A model generated the notes under the pieces. That model saw only the letters and a program-made list of their open reading frames with translations. It had not been told where the DNA came from and searched no databases. This document shows positions 8,463 through 16,894 of a stretch of 64,000 nucleotides of DNA, one piece after another. Numbering within the stretch: the stretch's first letter is position 1; each line of letters opens with the position of its first letter. The DNA comes from Halorubrum lacusprofundi ATCC 49239 (lineage in GTDB: Archaea; Halobacteriota; Halobacteria; Halobacteriales; Haloferacaceae): contig NC_012029.1 of NCBI RefSeq assembly GCF_000022205.1, forward strand, positions 620,001 to 684,000. The letters are read 5' to 3'. Position numbers and translations under genes: made by a program.

Positions 8463-8636
8463 TCACTCTTCGGTGGCCTCGTACACTTCGCCGGTGGTCT
8501 GGACGAGCCGGCCGATGGGGACGTTGATACCGAGTTGCTTACGGGCGAAAACGGCCACCGGGAACAGCGAAATCCCGGCGGCAACGGTCGCCTGGTGCAG
8601 CCCGAAGAGGGCCGCCGTACGGATGCGGTCGAACAT
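8463..8636 (-). CDS. Small membrane-associated haloarchaeal protein, 57 residues
   Basis: MFDRIRTAALFGLHQATVAA begins an amphipathic to hydrophobic segment (residues 8-32), followed by RKQLGINVPIGRLVQTTGEVYEATEE. The regular, acidic C-terminus and a strong upstream TATA stretch at 8667-8674 argue for a real gene. I recall similar short proteins in other haloarchaea, but no function. The frame is open further upstream; the ATG at 8636 is preferred because the TATA run predicts transcription starting near 8643. Confidence 0.65.
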   Translation of the reverse strand: MFDRIRTAALFGLHQATVAAGISLFPVAVFARKQLGINVPIGRLVQTTGEVYEATEE

Positions 8637-8983
8637 GGGTCTTCGAACGACCGGAGCGGAGGAGTGTATATATATCTTTCGAGGTGTGTAATTCGTCGAC
8701 CTCGACGCAGTCACGCGATTTCGAGTTATAGAGTAACGATCGTGAAATATATTCGAGTGGCTGTCACGATCTGGATATCCACGGCGGTGCGAACCCCGCT
8801 CGTTTCCATAAGTTATGGGTATCCACTGCGCCTCGTGCGCCTCGCATCTATGGGGTCTTGGCGGAGTTCGAGGCAGATATCTCGGCGGTCCTCGTAGTCG
8901 TGTTCGAGGCTCGGACCGGAACCCTGACCGGCTCCGATCGTGGACCGAACGCGATTTAACCGATCCGTCGCCTATCACGCGGC
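8637..8983. other. Intergenic region with two divergent promoters
   Basis: Apart from the TATATATA stretch (8667-8674, minus strand) and the TTTAA box (8955-8959, plus strand) I see no gene, RNA or repeat. G+C is lower than average between 8660 and 8830. A 13-base sequence (GGACCGAACGCGA) occurs twice, at 8942-8954 and 8998-9010. Confidence 0.5.
8955..8959 (+). promoter_or_regulatory. TATA box deciding the GTG start at 8984
   Basis: TTTAA centred exactly 27 bases before GTG 8984, so transcription should begin at that codon. Confidence 0.55.
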
Positions 8984-9670
8984 GTGCAGAACGTTACGGA
9001 CCGAACGCGAAACCCGTTCGGGATGCGCCCGGACTGCGAGTCGTTCGTCCCCGGCTACGGCGACGCCAACGCCGACTTTCACGTAGTCGGCGACCACCCC
9101 GGCGTCCACGGCGGCGTCGACGCGGGCATCCCGTTCACCGGCGAACCGTGGTCGACCGCATTCCTCTCGGCGCTGGCCGAGGGAGGCCTGATCGGGGGGT
9201 TCGACGACTCGGCGGATGACCCAGCGACGATCGACGACTCGGCAGACGGCGCCGAGACCGCGGACCCGATCGTCGCTGACCGGACGTTCTTCTCGTACCT
9301 CCACATGTGCGTCCCCGACGGTGTCCCGGACGAGGCGTCGTACAACGACATGGAGCGGTTTTTCGACGCGGAGCTCCGGGCCATCGCGGCCCACGTCCTC
9401 CTCCCGGTCGGCGCCCGCGCGACCGACCACGTCCTCCAGCAGTACACATCGCGTGCGCACAAGACCGAGATCGACATGGACGCGCTCCACGCCGAGGAGC
9501 TGCTCGGGTCCGGGTGGCTCGTCCTCCCGATCAAAGACCCCGCGGAGTGGACCGAAGGCGACGGCGACCGACTCGCCGCGGCGCTCCGCGAGCTCCAATC
9601 GACGGACTTCCGTCGCGAGAGCGACCTCGGTCGCTTCATCGCGGGCAGTGAACCGTATCTCGTCAGGTGA
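8984..9670 (+). CDS. Uracil-DNA-glycosylase-family protein
   Basis: 228 residues. The motif block ADFHVVGDHPGVHGG followed by GIPFTGEPWS corresponds to the GEAPG and PFVG motifs of family 4/5-like uracil-DNA glycosylases, which remove uracil from DNA in base-excision repair. The usual N-terminal iron-sulphur cysteines are not evident (only C18, in MRPDCESFVPGYG, and C109). Active glycosylase function is therefore not assured; the usual catalytic residues of the GE[AP]PG motif are altered to GDHPG. A GTG start at 8984 is supported by a TATA box 27 bases upstream; the ATG at 9023 is the alternative. Confidence 0.7.
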   Translation: MQNVTDRTRNPFGMRPDCESFVPGYGDANADFHVVGDHPGVHGGVDAGIPFTGEPWSTAFLSALAEGGLIGGFDDSADDPATIDDSADGAETADPIVADRTFFSYLHMCVPDGVPDEASYNDMERFFDAELRAIAAHVLLPVGARATDHVLQQYTSRAHKTEIDMDALHAEELLGSGWLVLPIKDPAEWTEGDGDRLAAALRELQSTDFRRESDLGRFIAGSEPYLVR

Positions 9671-9873
9671 CGCGTCGCGAGACGCGGTTCGCGGTCGCTT
9701 ACTGTTAACGACCCGACCCGATCACCCCCTCGCTCCGATCCCTAGGTCGGATGCATGTGCGGTTCCGCTGCGGCTTTGAGGTTCCGATCGGATCGTTCGA
9801 GCGGAATTACCCACATTAGTGTCTGAACGTCACCCTCACACCGACCGCTGCTGTCATATTTGTCACTACTCCC

Positions 9874-9884
9874 CGAATTTTATA
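9874..9884 (+). promoter_or_regulatory. Promoter (BRE and TATA) of the candidate small RNA
   Basis: CGAATTTTATA: an archaeal BRE-like purine stretch joined to TTTTATA. The box centre at 9881 predicts initiation at about 9907-9908, where the first hairpin begins. Confidence 0.6.
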
Positions 9885-9907
9885 CTAGTCACCGCTATTC
9901 GACAGTA

Positions 9908-9991
9908 GACGCCCGATCGATCGGGCGTCGGCCGTAGGACTGGTACTCCATACGGTGGCTTGGTCAGCACCGGCCCTCACGGGCCGTTTTT
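9908..9991 (+). ncRNA. Candidate structured small RNA, about 84 nt
   Basis: No protein frame fits, but the segment has a promoter, dense secondary structure and a terminator. From 5' to 3': a perfect 22-base palindrome (9908-9929, GACGCCCGATC and its complement); a hairpin with arms CCGTAGGA and TCCATACGG (9932-9939 and 9947-9955, one bulged A); a competing stem CGGTG/CACCG (9953-9957 and 9968-9972); and a terminator hairpin CGGCCC/GGGCCG (9971-9986) followed by TTTTT. The overlapping stems could make alternative folds. It faces the 3' end of the asparagine-synthase-like gene and is antisense to any readthrough from it. I do not recognise it as a known RNA family. Confidence 0.55.
9971..9991 (+). 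terminator. Intrinsic-type terminator of the small RNA
   Basis: Six-pair GC stem (9971-9976 with 9981-9986), four-base loop TCAC, then five T residues. The T run is only on the plus-strand side, so it serves rightward transcription. Confidence 0.6.
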
Positions 9992-10010
9992 CGCGCCGCT
10001 TGGTCCCCGC

Positions 10011-11180
10011 CTACTGCTCCGCCAGCAGCGCGTCGAGGTACTGCCCGACGTGGTCGTCCATGCGTCGCTTGAACCCCGCCCGCCGCGCGAGCCGGTCGAT
10101 CTCTCGCGAGACGTACGTGCCGTACTGGACCGCCTTCTTGTCGGCCGTCCGGACCGACTCCGGCACTCGATCGGTTGCCGCCCGCCGGAGCGCGACCTTG
10201 CGCTCGTCGTCGCTCGCGAGCAGTTCGCCCGGCAGCGCGAGCGCGGCCGCAACGAGCCGGTCGTCCAAGAGCGGCGCGACCGGCTCGACCCCGGCGGCGC
10301 GGAGCGCGAGCACGTCGCGATCGAGCTGTTCCGGAAGCGTCCGGACGGTCTCAGTCCGTGCGCCCCGCACCGTCTCCGCTGCGACGCGGTCGTCGCCGGC
10401 GGGGTTGACGACCTTGCTGTAGCCACCGAACAGCTCGTCGGCGCCCTGTCCCACCGCAAGTCGATCGATACCGTCCGTCGCGGCCGCCTCCGCCGCGAGA
10501 TACAGCGGGACCGCGATCGCGACGTCCATCGGATTGCGCCGTCCGGTCGCCGCGGCGACCGCTCCGACTGCGCGCACGAGGTCGTCGTGAGTGATCTCGA
10601 CGACTCGGAGATCAAGTTCCATCGCCGTGGCGGCCTCGCGAGCGGCCTCAATGTCGTGACAGCCCTCGAAGCCGGCGACGTAACACGGCGCGTCCGGGAC
10701 CGCGGCAGCGACGACTCCGGAGTCGATGCCGCCGGAGAAGGCGACCGCGAGGTCGTTTCTGTTCGCCTCCGTTTTGATCTCGCCGAGCACAGCGCCGAGT
10801 GCCTCGTCGACCGCGGCCTGTCCGGACTCTGCGTCGACCGGCTCCTCGTCCGGGAGCGACCAGACGCGCTCGGCCCCCGCACTCGACGCGACGGTCCCGG
10901 CTGGAACGGGTTCCGGGTCGTCGAGGTCGGTCCGATCGAAGCTCCAGATACCGGAGTCAGTAGGATCACCCCCAGACGCCGGATCCGCGCCGCCCCGCTC
11001 GACGAACAGTGGCTCGCGGCCGAGGACGTCACGAACAAGTACCGGCCCCTCGCGGTTCGGGGGATCGCGGAGGAGTCCGGCGAAGCCGCGCCCGCCGGGG
11101 AGGGGGTCGCCGCCGCGGAGGGCGTCGCAGATGCGATCGGGTGACGCGCCTCGCAGATCGGAGGAGGAAGGGGTCGTCAT
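10011..11180 (-). CDS. Asparagine-synthase-like protein without a glutaminase nucleophile
   Basis: 389 residues. The C-terminal half is an asparagine synthetase-type ATP pyrophosphatase domain: the PP-loop SGGIDSG, then YVAGFEG, NPMDVAIAVPLYLAA and GQGADELFGGYSKV. The N-terminal 130 residues keep only part of the class II amidotransferase fold (LLRDPPNREGPVLVRDVLGREPLF) and do not start with Met-Cys, so glutamine cannot be hydrolysed by the normal Cys2. It may use free ammonia or another donor, or act on another carboxylate. ATG 11180 starts 5 bases after the stop of the PHP gene, with which it forms an operon. Confidence 0.8.
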   Translation of the reverse strand: MTTPSSSDLRGASPDRICDALRGGDPLPGGRGFAGLLRDPPNREGPVLVRDVLGREPLFVERGGADPASGGDPTDSGIWSFDRTDLDDPEPVPAGTVASSAGAERVWSLPDEEPVDAESGQAAVDEALGAVLGEIKTEANRNDLAVAFSGGIDSGVVAAAVPDAPCYVAGFEGCHDIEAAREAATAMELDLRVVEITHDDLVRAVGAVAAATGRRNPMDVAIAVPLYLAAEAAATDGIDRLAVGQGADELFGGYSKVVNPAGDDRVAAETVRGARTETVRTLPEQLDRDVLALRAAGVEPVAPLLDDRLVAAALALPGELLASDDERKVALRRAATDRVPESVRTADKKAVQYGTYVSREIDRLARRAGFKRRMDDHVGQYLDALLAEQ

Positions 11181-11185
11181 CGCAG

Positions 11186-11869
11186 TCAGCGGAGCGCGTT
11201 CAGCGCGCGGAGCGCGCGGCGCTTGGCGCCGCCGCTGAACTGGCGGAGCGAGACGCGCCACGGGGTTCGTTTCCCGACGACGCTGGTTCGTCCGTCGGCG
11301 ATCCCGTTGAGGATCGCCTCGGCCGAACGGTCGTCGGCGCCGACCTCGGTTACGGCCTGTCCCACCATCTCCGAGATGTGGGCGTCGCTGCCGGCGGTCA
11401 TCGGAATCCGGTTCCGGATCGCGAACTTCTCGGCCTGCCGGTTCGATCGCCCGGTGAACAGCCGGGAGTTGTACACTTCGAGGGCGTCGGCGCTCGCCAA
11501 CTGTTCGTCGGTGATGTGAGCGGCGACGCCGTGGCGGGACTTCTGGAAGGGATGGGGAATGACCGCGATCCCGCCCTGGTCGCGGATCCGATCGAGCGTC
11601 TCGTCATACGGGAGCCCGCTCTCGACGCGCTCGCTGATGCCGAACGCGAGGATGTGGCCGGCCGCGCTCGTCACCTCCATGCCAACGATGCCGACGAGCC
11701 CGTAGTCGGGGGCCTTCTCGGCCGCCTCGATGCTGGCGTCGATCTCGTCGTGGTCCGTAACGGCGAGCGCGTCCAGTCCGACCGCCGCCGCCTGCTCCAA
11801 GAGGAGGTCGACCGGATCGCGCCCGTCGTAGGACAGCGCGGAATGCGTGTGCAGCTCGACCGATAACAC
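11186..11869 (-). CDS. PHP-domain metal-dependent phosphoesterase
   Basis: 227 residues from GTG 11869 (a TTG at 11896 is also open). All PHP motifs are present: HTHSALSYDG, TDHDEID, GMEV, PHPFQ and GSDAH, which bind a trinuclear metal centre. Stand-alone PHP proteins of this length are phosphoesterases acting on small phosphorylated substrates or nucleotides; the substrate here is unknown. The GTG is preferred because the sequence just after it (LSVELHTHS) is the usual N-terminus of haloarchaeal members. It precedes the asparagine-synthase-like gene by 5 bases. Confidence 0.85.
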   Translation of the reverse strand: MLSVELHTHSALSYDGRDPVDLLLEQAAAVGLDALAVTDHDEIDASIEAAEKAPDYGLVGIVGMEVTSAAGHILAFGISERVESGLPYDETLDRIRDQGGIAVIPHPFQKSRHGVAAHITDEQLASADALEVYNSRLFTGRSNRQAEKFAIRNRIPMTAGSDAHISEMVGQAVTEVGADDRSAEAILNGIADGRTSVVGKRTPWRVSLRQFSGGAKRRALRALNALR

Positions 11870-11974
11870 GCGCTTGACTTCGGGCGTGGTCTTCAAAAGC
11901 GCCCCGGTCCGGCGCGGTTCGCGTCGATATCGATGAACGACTCCTCACACGGCGACGCGATAATTAAAAGGAAA

Positions 11975-12335
11975 GTGCGGTGGCGCGTGCCTGCGAGTGG
12001 CCGAAAGGCCACGAGGAGCACGCGCGAGGGAGTCGGTCGTCCGGAGCGAAGCGACGGGCGACCGACGAGGCTGGGGAGGCGTGAGGCTGTGCGGTGCGGC
12101 GGGCGGGACTCAAAGGGAAGTCGCCGGCGGCTCTGCCGCCGGCTGCCAGAGGCGCGAAGCGCCTCGCTGCCACGAGGACGAAGGCGCGGGAGGTAAGGAC
12201 CGCAAGAAGCGAGCATCGTGAGCGACTGAGGACCGAAGCGACCGCACCGAGTCCTCGTGGCTGGGGCTTTGGAGGTGTTCACCACGGATTCGCAATCAAC
12301 TATTTATATGCGAGCGGCTGAGGCTTTACGAGCAG
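11975..12335 (+). repeat. Intergenic repeat family, copy R3
   Basis: Blocks in order: TGCGGTGGCGCGTGCC, hairpin I with a GAAA loop (GTGGCC/GGCCAC, 11997-12012), GCACGCGCGAGGGAG, hairpin II (12032-12043 with 12055-12066, one T-G pair), CGAGGCTGGGGAGGCGTGAGG, GGGACTCAAAGGG, two further perfect hairpins (GCCGGCGGC/GCCGCCGGC near 12123-12143, and GAGGCGC/GCGCCTC near 12149-12165), the long stem of 11 pairs (12169-12179 with 12251-12261), and TGGGGCTTTGGAGGTGTTCACC with a TTTATATG box and a partial second tail unit. The rest of the 11870-12409 gap holds only a possible PHP promoter. Confidence 0.88.
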
Positions 12336-12409
12336 CCACCGTATCACCGATCGACGGAGTGTGAACGATCGAGTCGACAACACCAGAAAAACGGTCTCCC
12401 TCAGACCGA

Positions 12410-12676
12410 TCAGAACGCGCTTTTGCCGACCGTCTCGCGGTACGTCCCGGTACCGCGGTGGCCCGCCTCGTCCCACGTCTCGACCACGACCAGCACGCGA
12501 GTGTTCACGGCGTCGGCCGGCGCGTCCTCGATCCGGAGCATTGAGTCGCCGATGCGGGCGACGGCGTCGCCGCCCTCCGTGCCGGTGACCATCACCTCGA
12601 TCACGTCGCCCGGCTCGTAGTCGGGAGTCGACTCTCGGAACGAGAACCCGGCGAAGAACTTGTCGAAGCGGCTCAT
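12410..12676 (-). CDS. Small TRAM/OB-like protein
   Basis: 88 residues. The core (PGDVIEVMVTGTEGGDAVARIGDSMLRI, then TRVLVVVE) has the strand pattern and glycine placement of a TRAM domain, an RNA-binding OB-like fold found in many small haloarchaeal proteins. Its ATG overlaps the stop of the NhaC gene in an ATGA, so the two are translated from one message. A role in RNA binding is inferred from the fold pattern only. Confidence 0.65.
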   Translation of the reverse strand: MSRFDKFFAGFSFRESTPDYEPGDVIEVMVTGTEGGDAVARIGDSMLRIEDAPADAVNTRVLVVVETWDEAGHRGTGTYRETVGKSAF

Positions 12677-14331
12677 GCGCGCGACACCTCCTCAGAGGTC
12701 CGGTCGGGAATGTACTCCCGCCCGAATCCGGTGATCGCGGCTAGCAGGAAGACGATCACGAGGAACCAGCCGTGGAACACGTACGGCACGACCTCGATGG
12801 GGTTGACCACCATCTCGGGGCCGTACTGGGCGCCGAGTCCGTCTGGACCGACCATCACCTGATACCCGACGAGGACGCCGCCGGCCCACGGGAAGATGTA
12901 CCCGAGCGCGGAGGTGTTCGCGTCCAAGATGTTCGCCCGCCGGTAGCCGTTGATGTTGAACTTCTCGCCGATCCGCGCGATGTACGGCGCGATCGCGATC
13001 TCCGCAGCCGTGTTGATTGTGATCATCCCGTTAATCGTCGCCGTGCCGAGGACCATCGTCAGCTCGGCGCGGCGGACGTTGGTCGCGACGGAATTGAGCA
13101 GGAATTCCTGGATCGCCGCGAACCCGCCGCCGCGGATCATGATCTGCGCCATCGACACGATCAGCAGCGTCAACACGATGAGCGGGAAGAAGCCGATCGC
13201 GCCCGAGTAGAGGCTCCCGCCCACGCCCGCGGTCTCGCCGACCACGACGAACGGCAGCGCGGTGAACCTCCCGGCCTCGGTCACGGTGAACGCGAGGATG
13301 TCGCTCACCGACGAGAGGCCGAACGCGATGTTGAACGCGACGGCGACGACGATCCCCCACGAGATCGCCTCAACGATGTGCCGTCCCGCGATCGCCGTCG
13401 CGATGACGATGCCCATCGAGAACAAGTGAACCAGACCGAGCGCAGTCGCTGACTCGCGGAGCGCGACCGACCCTTCGAGGCTCGCTCCCGACAGCGCCGA
13501 CCCCATGATCAGGTAGGCGATGAACGCCGGGATAGCCGCCGCAATCGCGTATTTGAACCGCGAGGCGACGACGCCGCCGATGTCGGCGTCCTGCGTCACC
13601 GCGCTTACGATCGTCGTGTCGCTGACGGGCGCGAGGTTATCGCCGAAGACGGCGCCCGAAAGGATCGCCGCGAACAGCAGCACCGGGTTCGCGCCGATGA
13701 GGACCCCGGCTGGGAAAAAGAGGGTCACGAACGCGATGGTGGCACCGTACCCCGTCCCGATCCCGGTCGCGAGCAGGCCACAGAGGACGAACGCCGCAGC
13801 CGGGAACGTCGCCGCGCCGACGTTCAAGGCGTCGGCGGCGAAGATGAGTCCCTCGACGAATCCGCCGACCTGTAGCGTGTCGGCGAACATGCCGGCCCAC
13901 AGCCACGCGACGATCGCCGTCGCGGCGACGCGCTGGGTCATCCCCTCGAAGATGGTGTCGGCGTACACCTTCCAGTCTCCGCGTACGAAGAACATCCCGA
14001 GGATCGTCCCGAGCAGCGCCCCGATGACGAGGCCCTGCGTGTCGCCGATGCCGAGGACACCGCTCTGGAAGATGGCCCAGGTGATGAAGAAGGCGAGCGG
14101 GATCGTGCTCGCCCACTTCCCGCCGTAGAACGTGATCCGCGGTCCTGAGTCCGTCCCCGTTCCCGTCTCGGCGCTGAGCCCCCCGTCGGTCACGAGTTCG
14201 TCGTCGTTCGCGGCCCCACCGGCGGTCATGGTCTCGTCAGTTGCGCCGGATCCGCCCCCACCGGGGGCGTCGCAGTCGGGTGGTTCGTCGCCGGTCCGAT
14301 CGATCGGGTCGCTGTCGGATGGGTCGGTCAT
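12673..14331 (-). CDS. Na+/H+ antiporter, NhaC family
   Basis: 552 residues with about 11-12 membrane segments after an acidic, glycine-rich cytoplasmic N-terminus of about 75 residues. NhaC signatures seen include GALLGTILGMFF, LWAGMFADTLQVGGFVEG, ATGIGTGYGA, SGAVFGDNLAPVSDTTIVSA and MITINTAAEIAIAPYI. It exports sodium in exchange for protons, which matters for a cell living in high salt. ATG 14331 is chosen because GTTTACG at about 14367-14373 gives a short leader; an upstream ATG at 14457, in frame and 25 bases from a CTTAAG box, would add 42 unusually arginine-rich residues. Confidence 0.9.
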   Translation of the reverse strand: MTDPSDSDPIDRTGDEPPDCDAPGGGGSGATDETMTAGGAANDDELVTDGGLSAETGTGTDSGPRITFYGGKWASTIPLAFFITWAIFQSGVLGIGDTQGLVIGALLGTILGMFFVRGDWKVYADTIFEGMTQRVAATAIVAWLWAGMFADTLQVGGFVEGLIFAADALNVGAATFPAAAFVLCGLLATGIGTGYGATIAFVTLFFPAGVLIGANPVLLFAAILSGAVFGDNLAPVSDTTIVSAVTQDADIGGVVASRFKYAIAAAIPAFIAYLIMGSALSGASLEGSVALRESATALGLVHLFSMGIVIATAIAGRHIVEAISWGIVVAVAFNIAFGLSSVSDILAFTVTEAGRFTALPFVVVGETAGVGGSLYSGAIGFFPLIVLTLLIVSMAQIMIRGGGFAAIQEFLLNSVATNVRRAELTMVLGTATINGMITINTAAEIAIAPYIARIGEKFNINGYRRANILDANTSALGYIFPWAGGVLVGYQVMVGPDGLGAQYGPEMVVNPIEVVPYVFHGWFLVIVFLLAAITGFGREYIPDRTSEEVSRA

Positions 14332-14719
14332 GTGTCTCTCCCACGCACTCGGTAATCGACGACCTACGTAAACCCTCGTGTCCTGTTCCGTCAGCCTCCC
14401 GTCTCCGCCCGCGTCTCGTCTCCGCCCGTGACTCCGTTCCTCGATCTCCGTATCCATCCGAGCGCCCCACAAGAACACGCTTAAGAACCCCGACGACGAC
14501 CCCTCACACGGGAACAGCACAGCTGCAGATCCGACGCGCCGGGGCCTCTTCGCCCACGGCTTGGGAATGTAGCAGTGCGCCGACGCCTCCGGCGTCGCGG
14601 TCGGACCGTCCGCTCACGCGGGTTGTCCGGTCGGACTGCTCGATCCGCGAGCCGTCCGTCAGCCGCGTCGCGCGGAGTCGCGGTCACGTTGCGGTTGTGC
14701 CGTTCCAATCAGATACACA
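14332..14719. other. Divergent promoter region between nhaC-type gene and rps15
   Basis: 388 bases. On the minus strand, GTTTACG (about 14367-14373) and CTTAAG (about 14480) are possible NhaC TATA boxes. Between 14575 and 14700 lie several GC hairpins (for example GACGCC/GGCGTC at 14582-14598), which may form a leader upstream of rps15. I see no separate gene. Confidence 0.45.
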
Positions 14720-15190
14720 ATGGCACGAATGCACACGCGCCGTCGCGGTTCGTCCGGTTCGGACAAGCCGGCGACGGACGAGAACCCGGAGTGGAGCGAC
14801 GTCGACGCCGAGGACATCGAGTCCCGCGTCGTCGAACTAGCGGAGCAGGGCCACGACCCCAGCGTCATCGGACTCAAGCTCCGTGACGAGGGCGTCAAGG
14901 GCGTTCCGGTGCCCGACGTGAAGCTGGCCACCGGCAAGAAGCTCACCGATATCTTAGAAGCGCACGACGCGGATTCGGAGTTCCCCGAGGACCTCCGCAA
15001 CCTGATGGCCCAGGCCGTCCGCCTGCGCGAACACATGGCGGAGAACGGACAGGACCACCAGAACAAGCGCTCGCTCCAGAACACGGAGTCGAAGATTCGC
15101 CGCCTCGCGAACTACTACCGTGGCGACGAGATCGACGAGGAGTTCACGTACACCCACGAGCTCGCCGCCGAGCTCCTCGAAGACGAGTAG
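14720..15190 (+). CDS. rps15: 30S ribosomal protein S15
   Basis: 156 residues, the usual length for the archaeal/eukaryotic S15 (S13e) type. The N-terminus MARMHTRRRGSSGSDKP, the central GVPVPDVKLATGKKLTDIL and the 16S-contact segment DHQNKRSLQNTESKIRRLANYYR are all conserved. It heads a compact group with the RecJ-like gene, pcc1 and rps3ae, an arrangement shared among haloarchaea. Confidence 0.97.
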   Translation: MARMHTRRRGSSGSDKPATDENPEWSDVDAEDIESRVVELAEQGHDPSVIGLKLRDEGVKGVPVPDVKLATGKKLTDILEAHDADSEFPEDLRNLMAQAVRLREHMAENGQDHQNKRSLQNTESKIRRLANYYRGDEIDEEFTYTHELAAELLEDE

Positions 15191-15302
15191 CGACTCCGAC
15201 GGGAACGGCTCCGACGAGTAACCGACACGACGCGACACCGAGTCGCGACAAACCGACGTGACGCATCGACCCACGACCACACCACACGACCGCACCCACT
15301 CA

Positions 15303-16583
15303 ATGACCGAAGCGACATCCGCCACGCCCGCCCCCGACGCCCTCGCCGACGTCCTCGCGGACGCGCCGTTCGCCCGGCTCGTCGCGACCGACGACGGTGA
15401 CGCGGTAGCAGCCGCCGGGCTGCTCGCGCGGGCACTGCGGGCGGTCGGCACGCCGTTTCAGGTCCGCGTGTCTCGCGATCCGGTCCCCGACGCCGGCGAC
15501 GACGCCGTCGCGGTGACAATTGGCGCGGACCGCGGCCCGCACGCGATTCCCGGTTTGGGGCGCCCGGCGAGCACGGACGCGTTCGCGATAGCGCGCGCGC
15601 TCGGCGTCGACCCCGATCCGGTCGTCGCCCTTGCGGGCGTCGTCGCAGCCGGCTCCGTGCCCGGTACGGACGGCTCCGGTGACGCACTGGAGGCGGCCGA
15701 GCACACGGACCGCGTTCGCCGACGCCCTGGCGTCGCGCTCCCGACCGTCGATCTGGCGGACGGGCTCGCGGCCTCGATGCTCGTTCGGACGTCGTACTCC
15801 GGCGATAGCGAGGCCGCGCGCGCAGCGCTCGCGGATCTCGGACTTCCGGCCGACCTCGACGACGACGCACACCGGCGACTCGCGTCGCTGGTCGCCGTCG
15901 ACGTTGCGGACGCCGAGGGTGCGAGCACACGGGCCGCCTCTGCGGTCGAGCGCGCGCTCCGCCCGTACGCCACGGTCGGAGACGCGGCACCGTTCGAGAC
16001 GGTCGGCGGCTACGCCGACGTGCTCGACGCGCTCGCCCGCGAGGCTCCCGGTACGGGAGTCGCGCTGGCGCTCGACAGCGATCCGGGCGACGAGCTTCGG
16101 GCCGCCGCGCTCGACGCGTGGCGGTCGCACGGACTCGCCGCGCACCGCGCGCTCGACGACGCGACGATCGGCCGGTACGACGGCTGTCTCGTCGCGCGCG
16201 TCGCCCTCGCGGGAGGCGACCGCTCGGAGGAGGACGGAGACGCCGCGCCTGACGCGGCCGCCGTCCTTCCGACGGTTGCTCGACTCGTCCGCGACTTCCG
16301 GTCGCCGGAGCCCGTCGCCGTCGCGGTCGACGAGGCCGCGGGCCGGCTGGCTGCTGCCGCGACCGGCGGGGGCCGCGCAGCGGGCGGCGCGACCGCCGAG
16401 CCGATCGGGCTCGGCGACGCCTGCCGGTCGGCGGCAAGCGAGGTCGGCGGCGACGGCTGGGGGACCGCCGACCGTGGCGGGATCGCAGTCGGCACCGCCG
16501 ACGAGGCGGACAGGATTGAGGAGCGCGAAGCGACCGACGGCGACATCACGGGCGCGCTCGCCGCGCTCAGGGAGGCGCTATGA
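15303..16583 (+). CDS. RecJ/DHH-family homologue with degenerate motifs
   Basis: 426 residues from ATG 15303; a GTG at 15258 is in frame. Motif I is recognisable as VATDDGDAVAAAGLLARAL, and LAGVVAAGS resembles the GAxGD region, but the DHH triad that holds the manganese ions is not found where expected (PGLGRPASTDAFAIARAL). Archaeal RecJ-like proteins include nucleases and the GINS-associated GAN; this member may be catalytically inactive or altered. Its stop overlaps the pcc1 start, so it is co-translated with KEOPS and ribosomal genes. The rich Ala, Asp and Arg content and high G+C make motif reading less sure. Confidence 0.7.
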   Translation: MTEATSATPAPDALADVLADAPFARLVATDDGDAVAAAGLLARALRAVGTPFQVRVSRDPVPDAGDDAVAVTIGADRGPHAIPGLGRPASTDAFAIARALGVDPDPVVALAGVVAAGSVPGTDGSGDALEAAEHTDRVRRRPGVALPTVDLADGLAASMLVRTSYSGDSEAARAALADLGLPADLDDDAHRRLASLVAVDVADAEGASTRAASAVERALRPYATVGDAAPFETVGGYADVLDALAREAPGTGVALALDSDPGDELRAAALDAWRSHGLAAHRALDDATIGRYDGCLVARVALAGGDRSEEDGDAAPDAAAVLPTVARLVRDFRSPEPVAVAVDEAAGRLAAAATGGGRAAGGATAEPIGLGDACRSAASEVGGDGWGTADRGGIAVGTADEADRIEEREATDGDITGALAALREAL

Positions 16584-16894
16584 GCGGAGAATCCGCTCGG
16601 AGCGAGGCGTCCAGCCGGACGGCGACCGTCCGGACGACCCACGCCGACGCCGCCCTCGTCGCCGCCGCGCTCGCTCCCGACGAGACCGATTCGATGACCA
16701 CCCGCGTCGACGGCGACGCGATCGAGTGCGTCGTCGAGCGACCCACCACTGGTGGGCTGCGGTCGACCGTGGACGACCACGTCGTGAACCTACGCGTCGC
16801 GGACCGACTCGTCGAGCGCGCGAGGGCGCACCTCGCGGCCGACGACGGAGGGCGCCGCTCCGACACCAACGGCGACACCGACACCAACACATGA
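16580..16894 (+). CDS. pcc1: KEOPS complex subunit Pcc1
   Basis: 104 residues. Pcc1 is the small dimerising subunit of KEOPS, which makes the t6A modification at position 37 of ANN-decoding tRNAs. The core TTRVDGDAIECVVERPTTGGLRSTVDDHVVNLRVADRLV is the family pattern of two strands and two helices. It overlaps the RecJ-like gene upstream and rps3ae downstream, both by ATGA. Confidence 0.9.
   Translation: MSGESARSEASSRTATVRTTHADAALVAAALAPDETDSMTTRVDGDAIECVVERPTTGGLRSTVDDHVVNLRVADRLVERARAHLAADDGGRRSDTNGDTDTNT

Noticed and set aside
15115-16437. 440-residue minus-strand frame
   Set aside because: Almost only Arg, Pro, Ala; antisense shadow of the RecJ-like gene.
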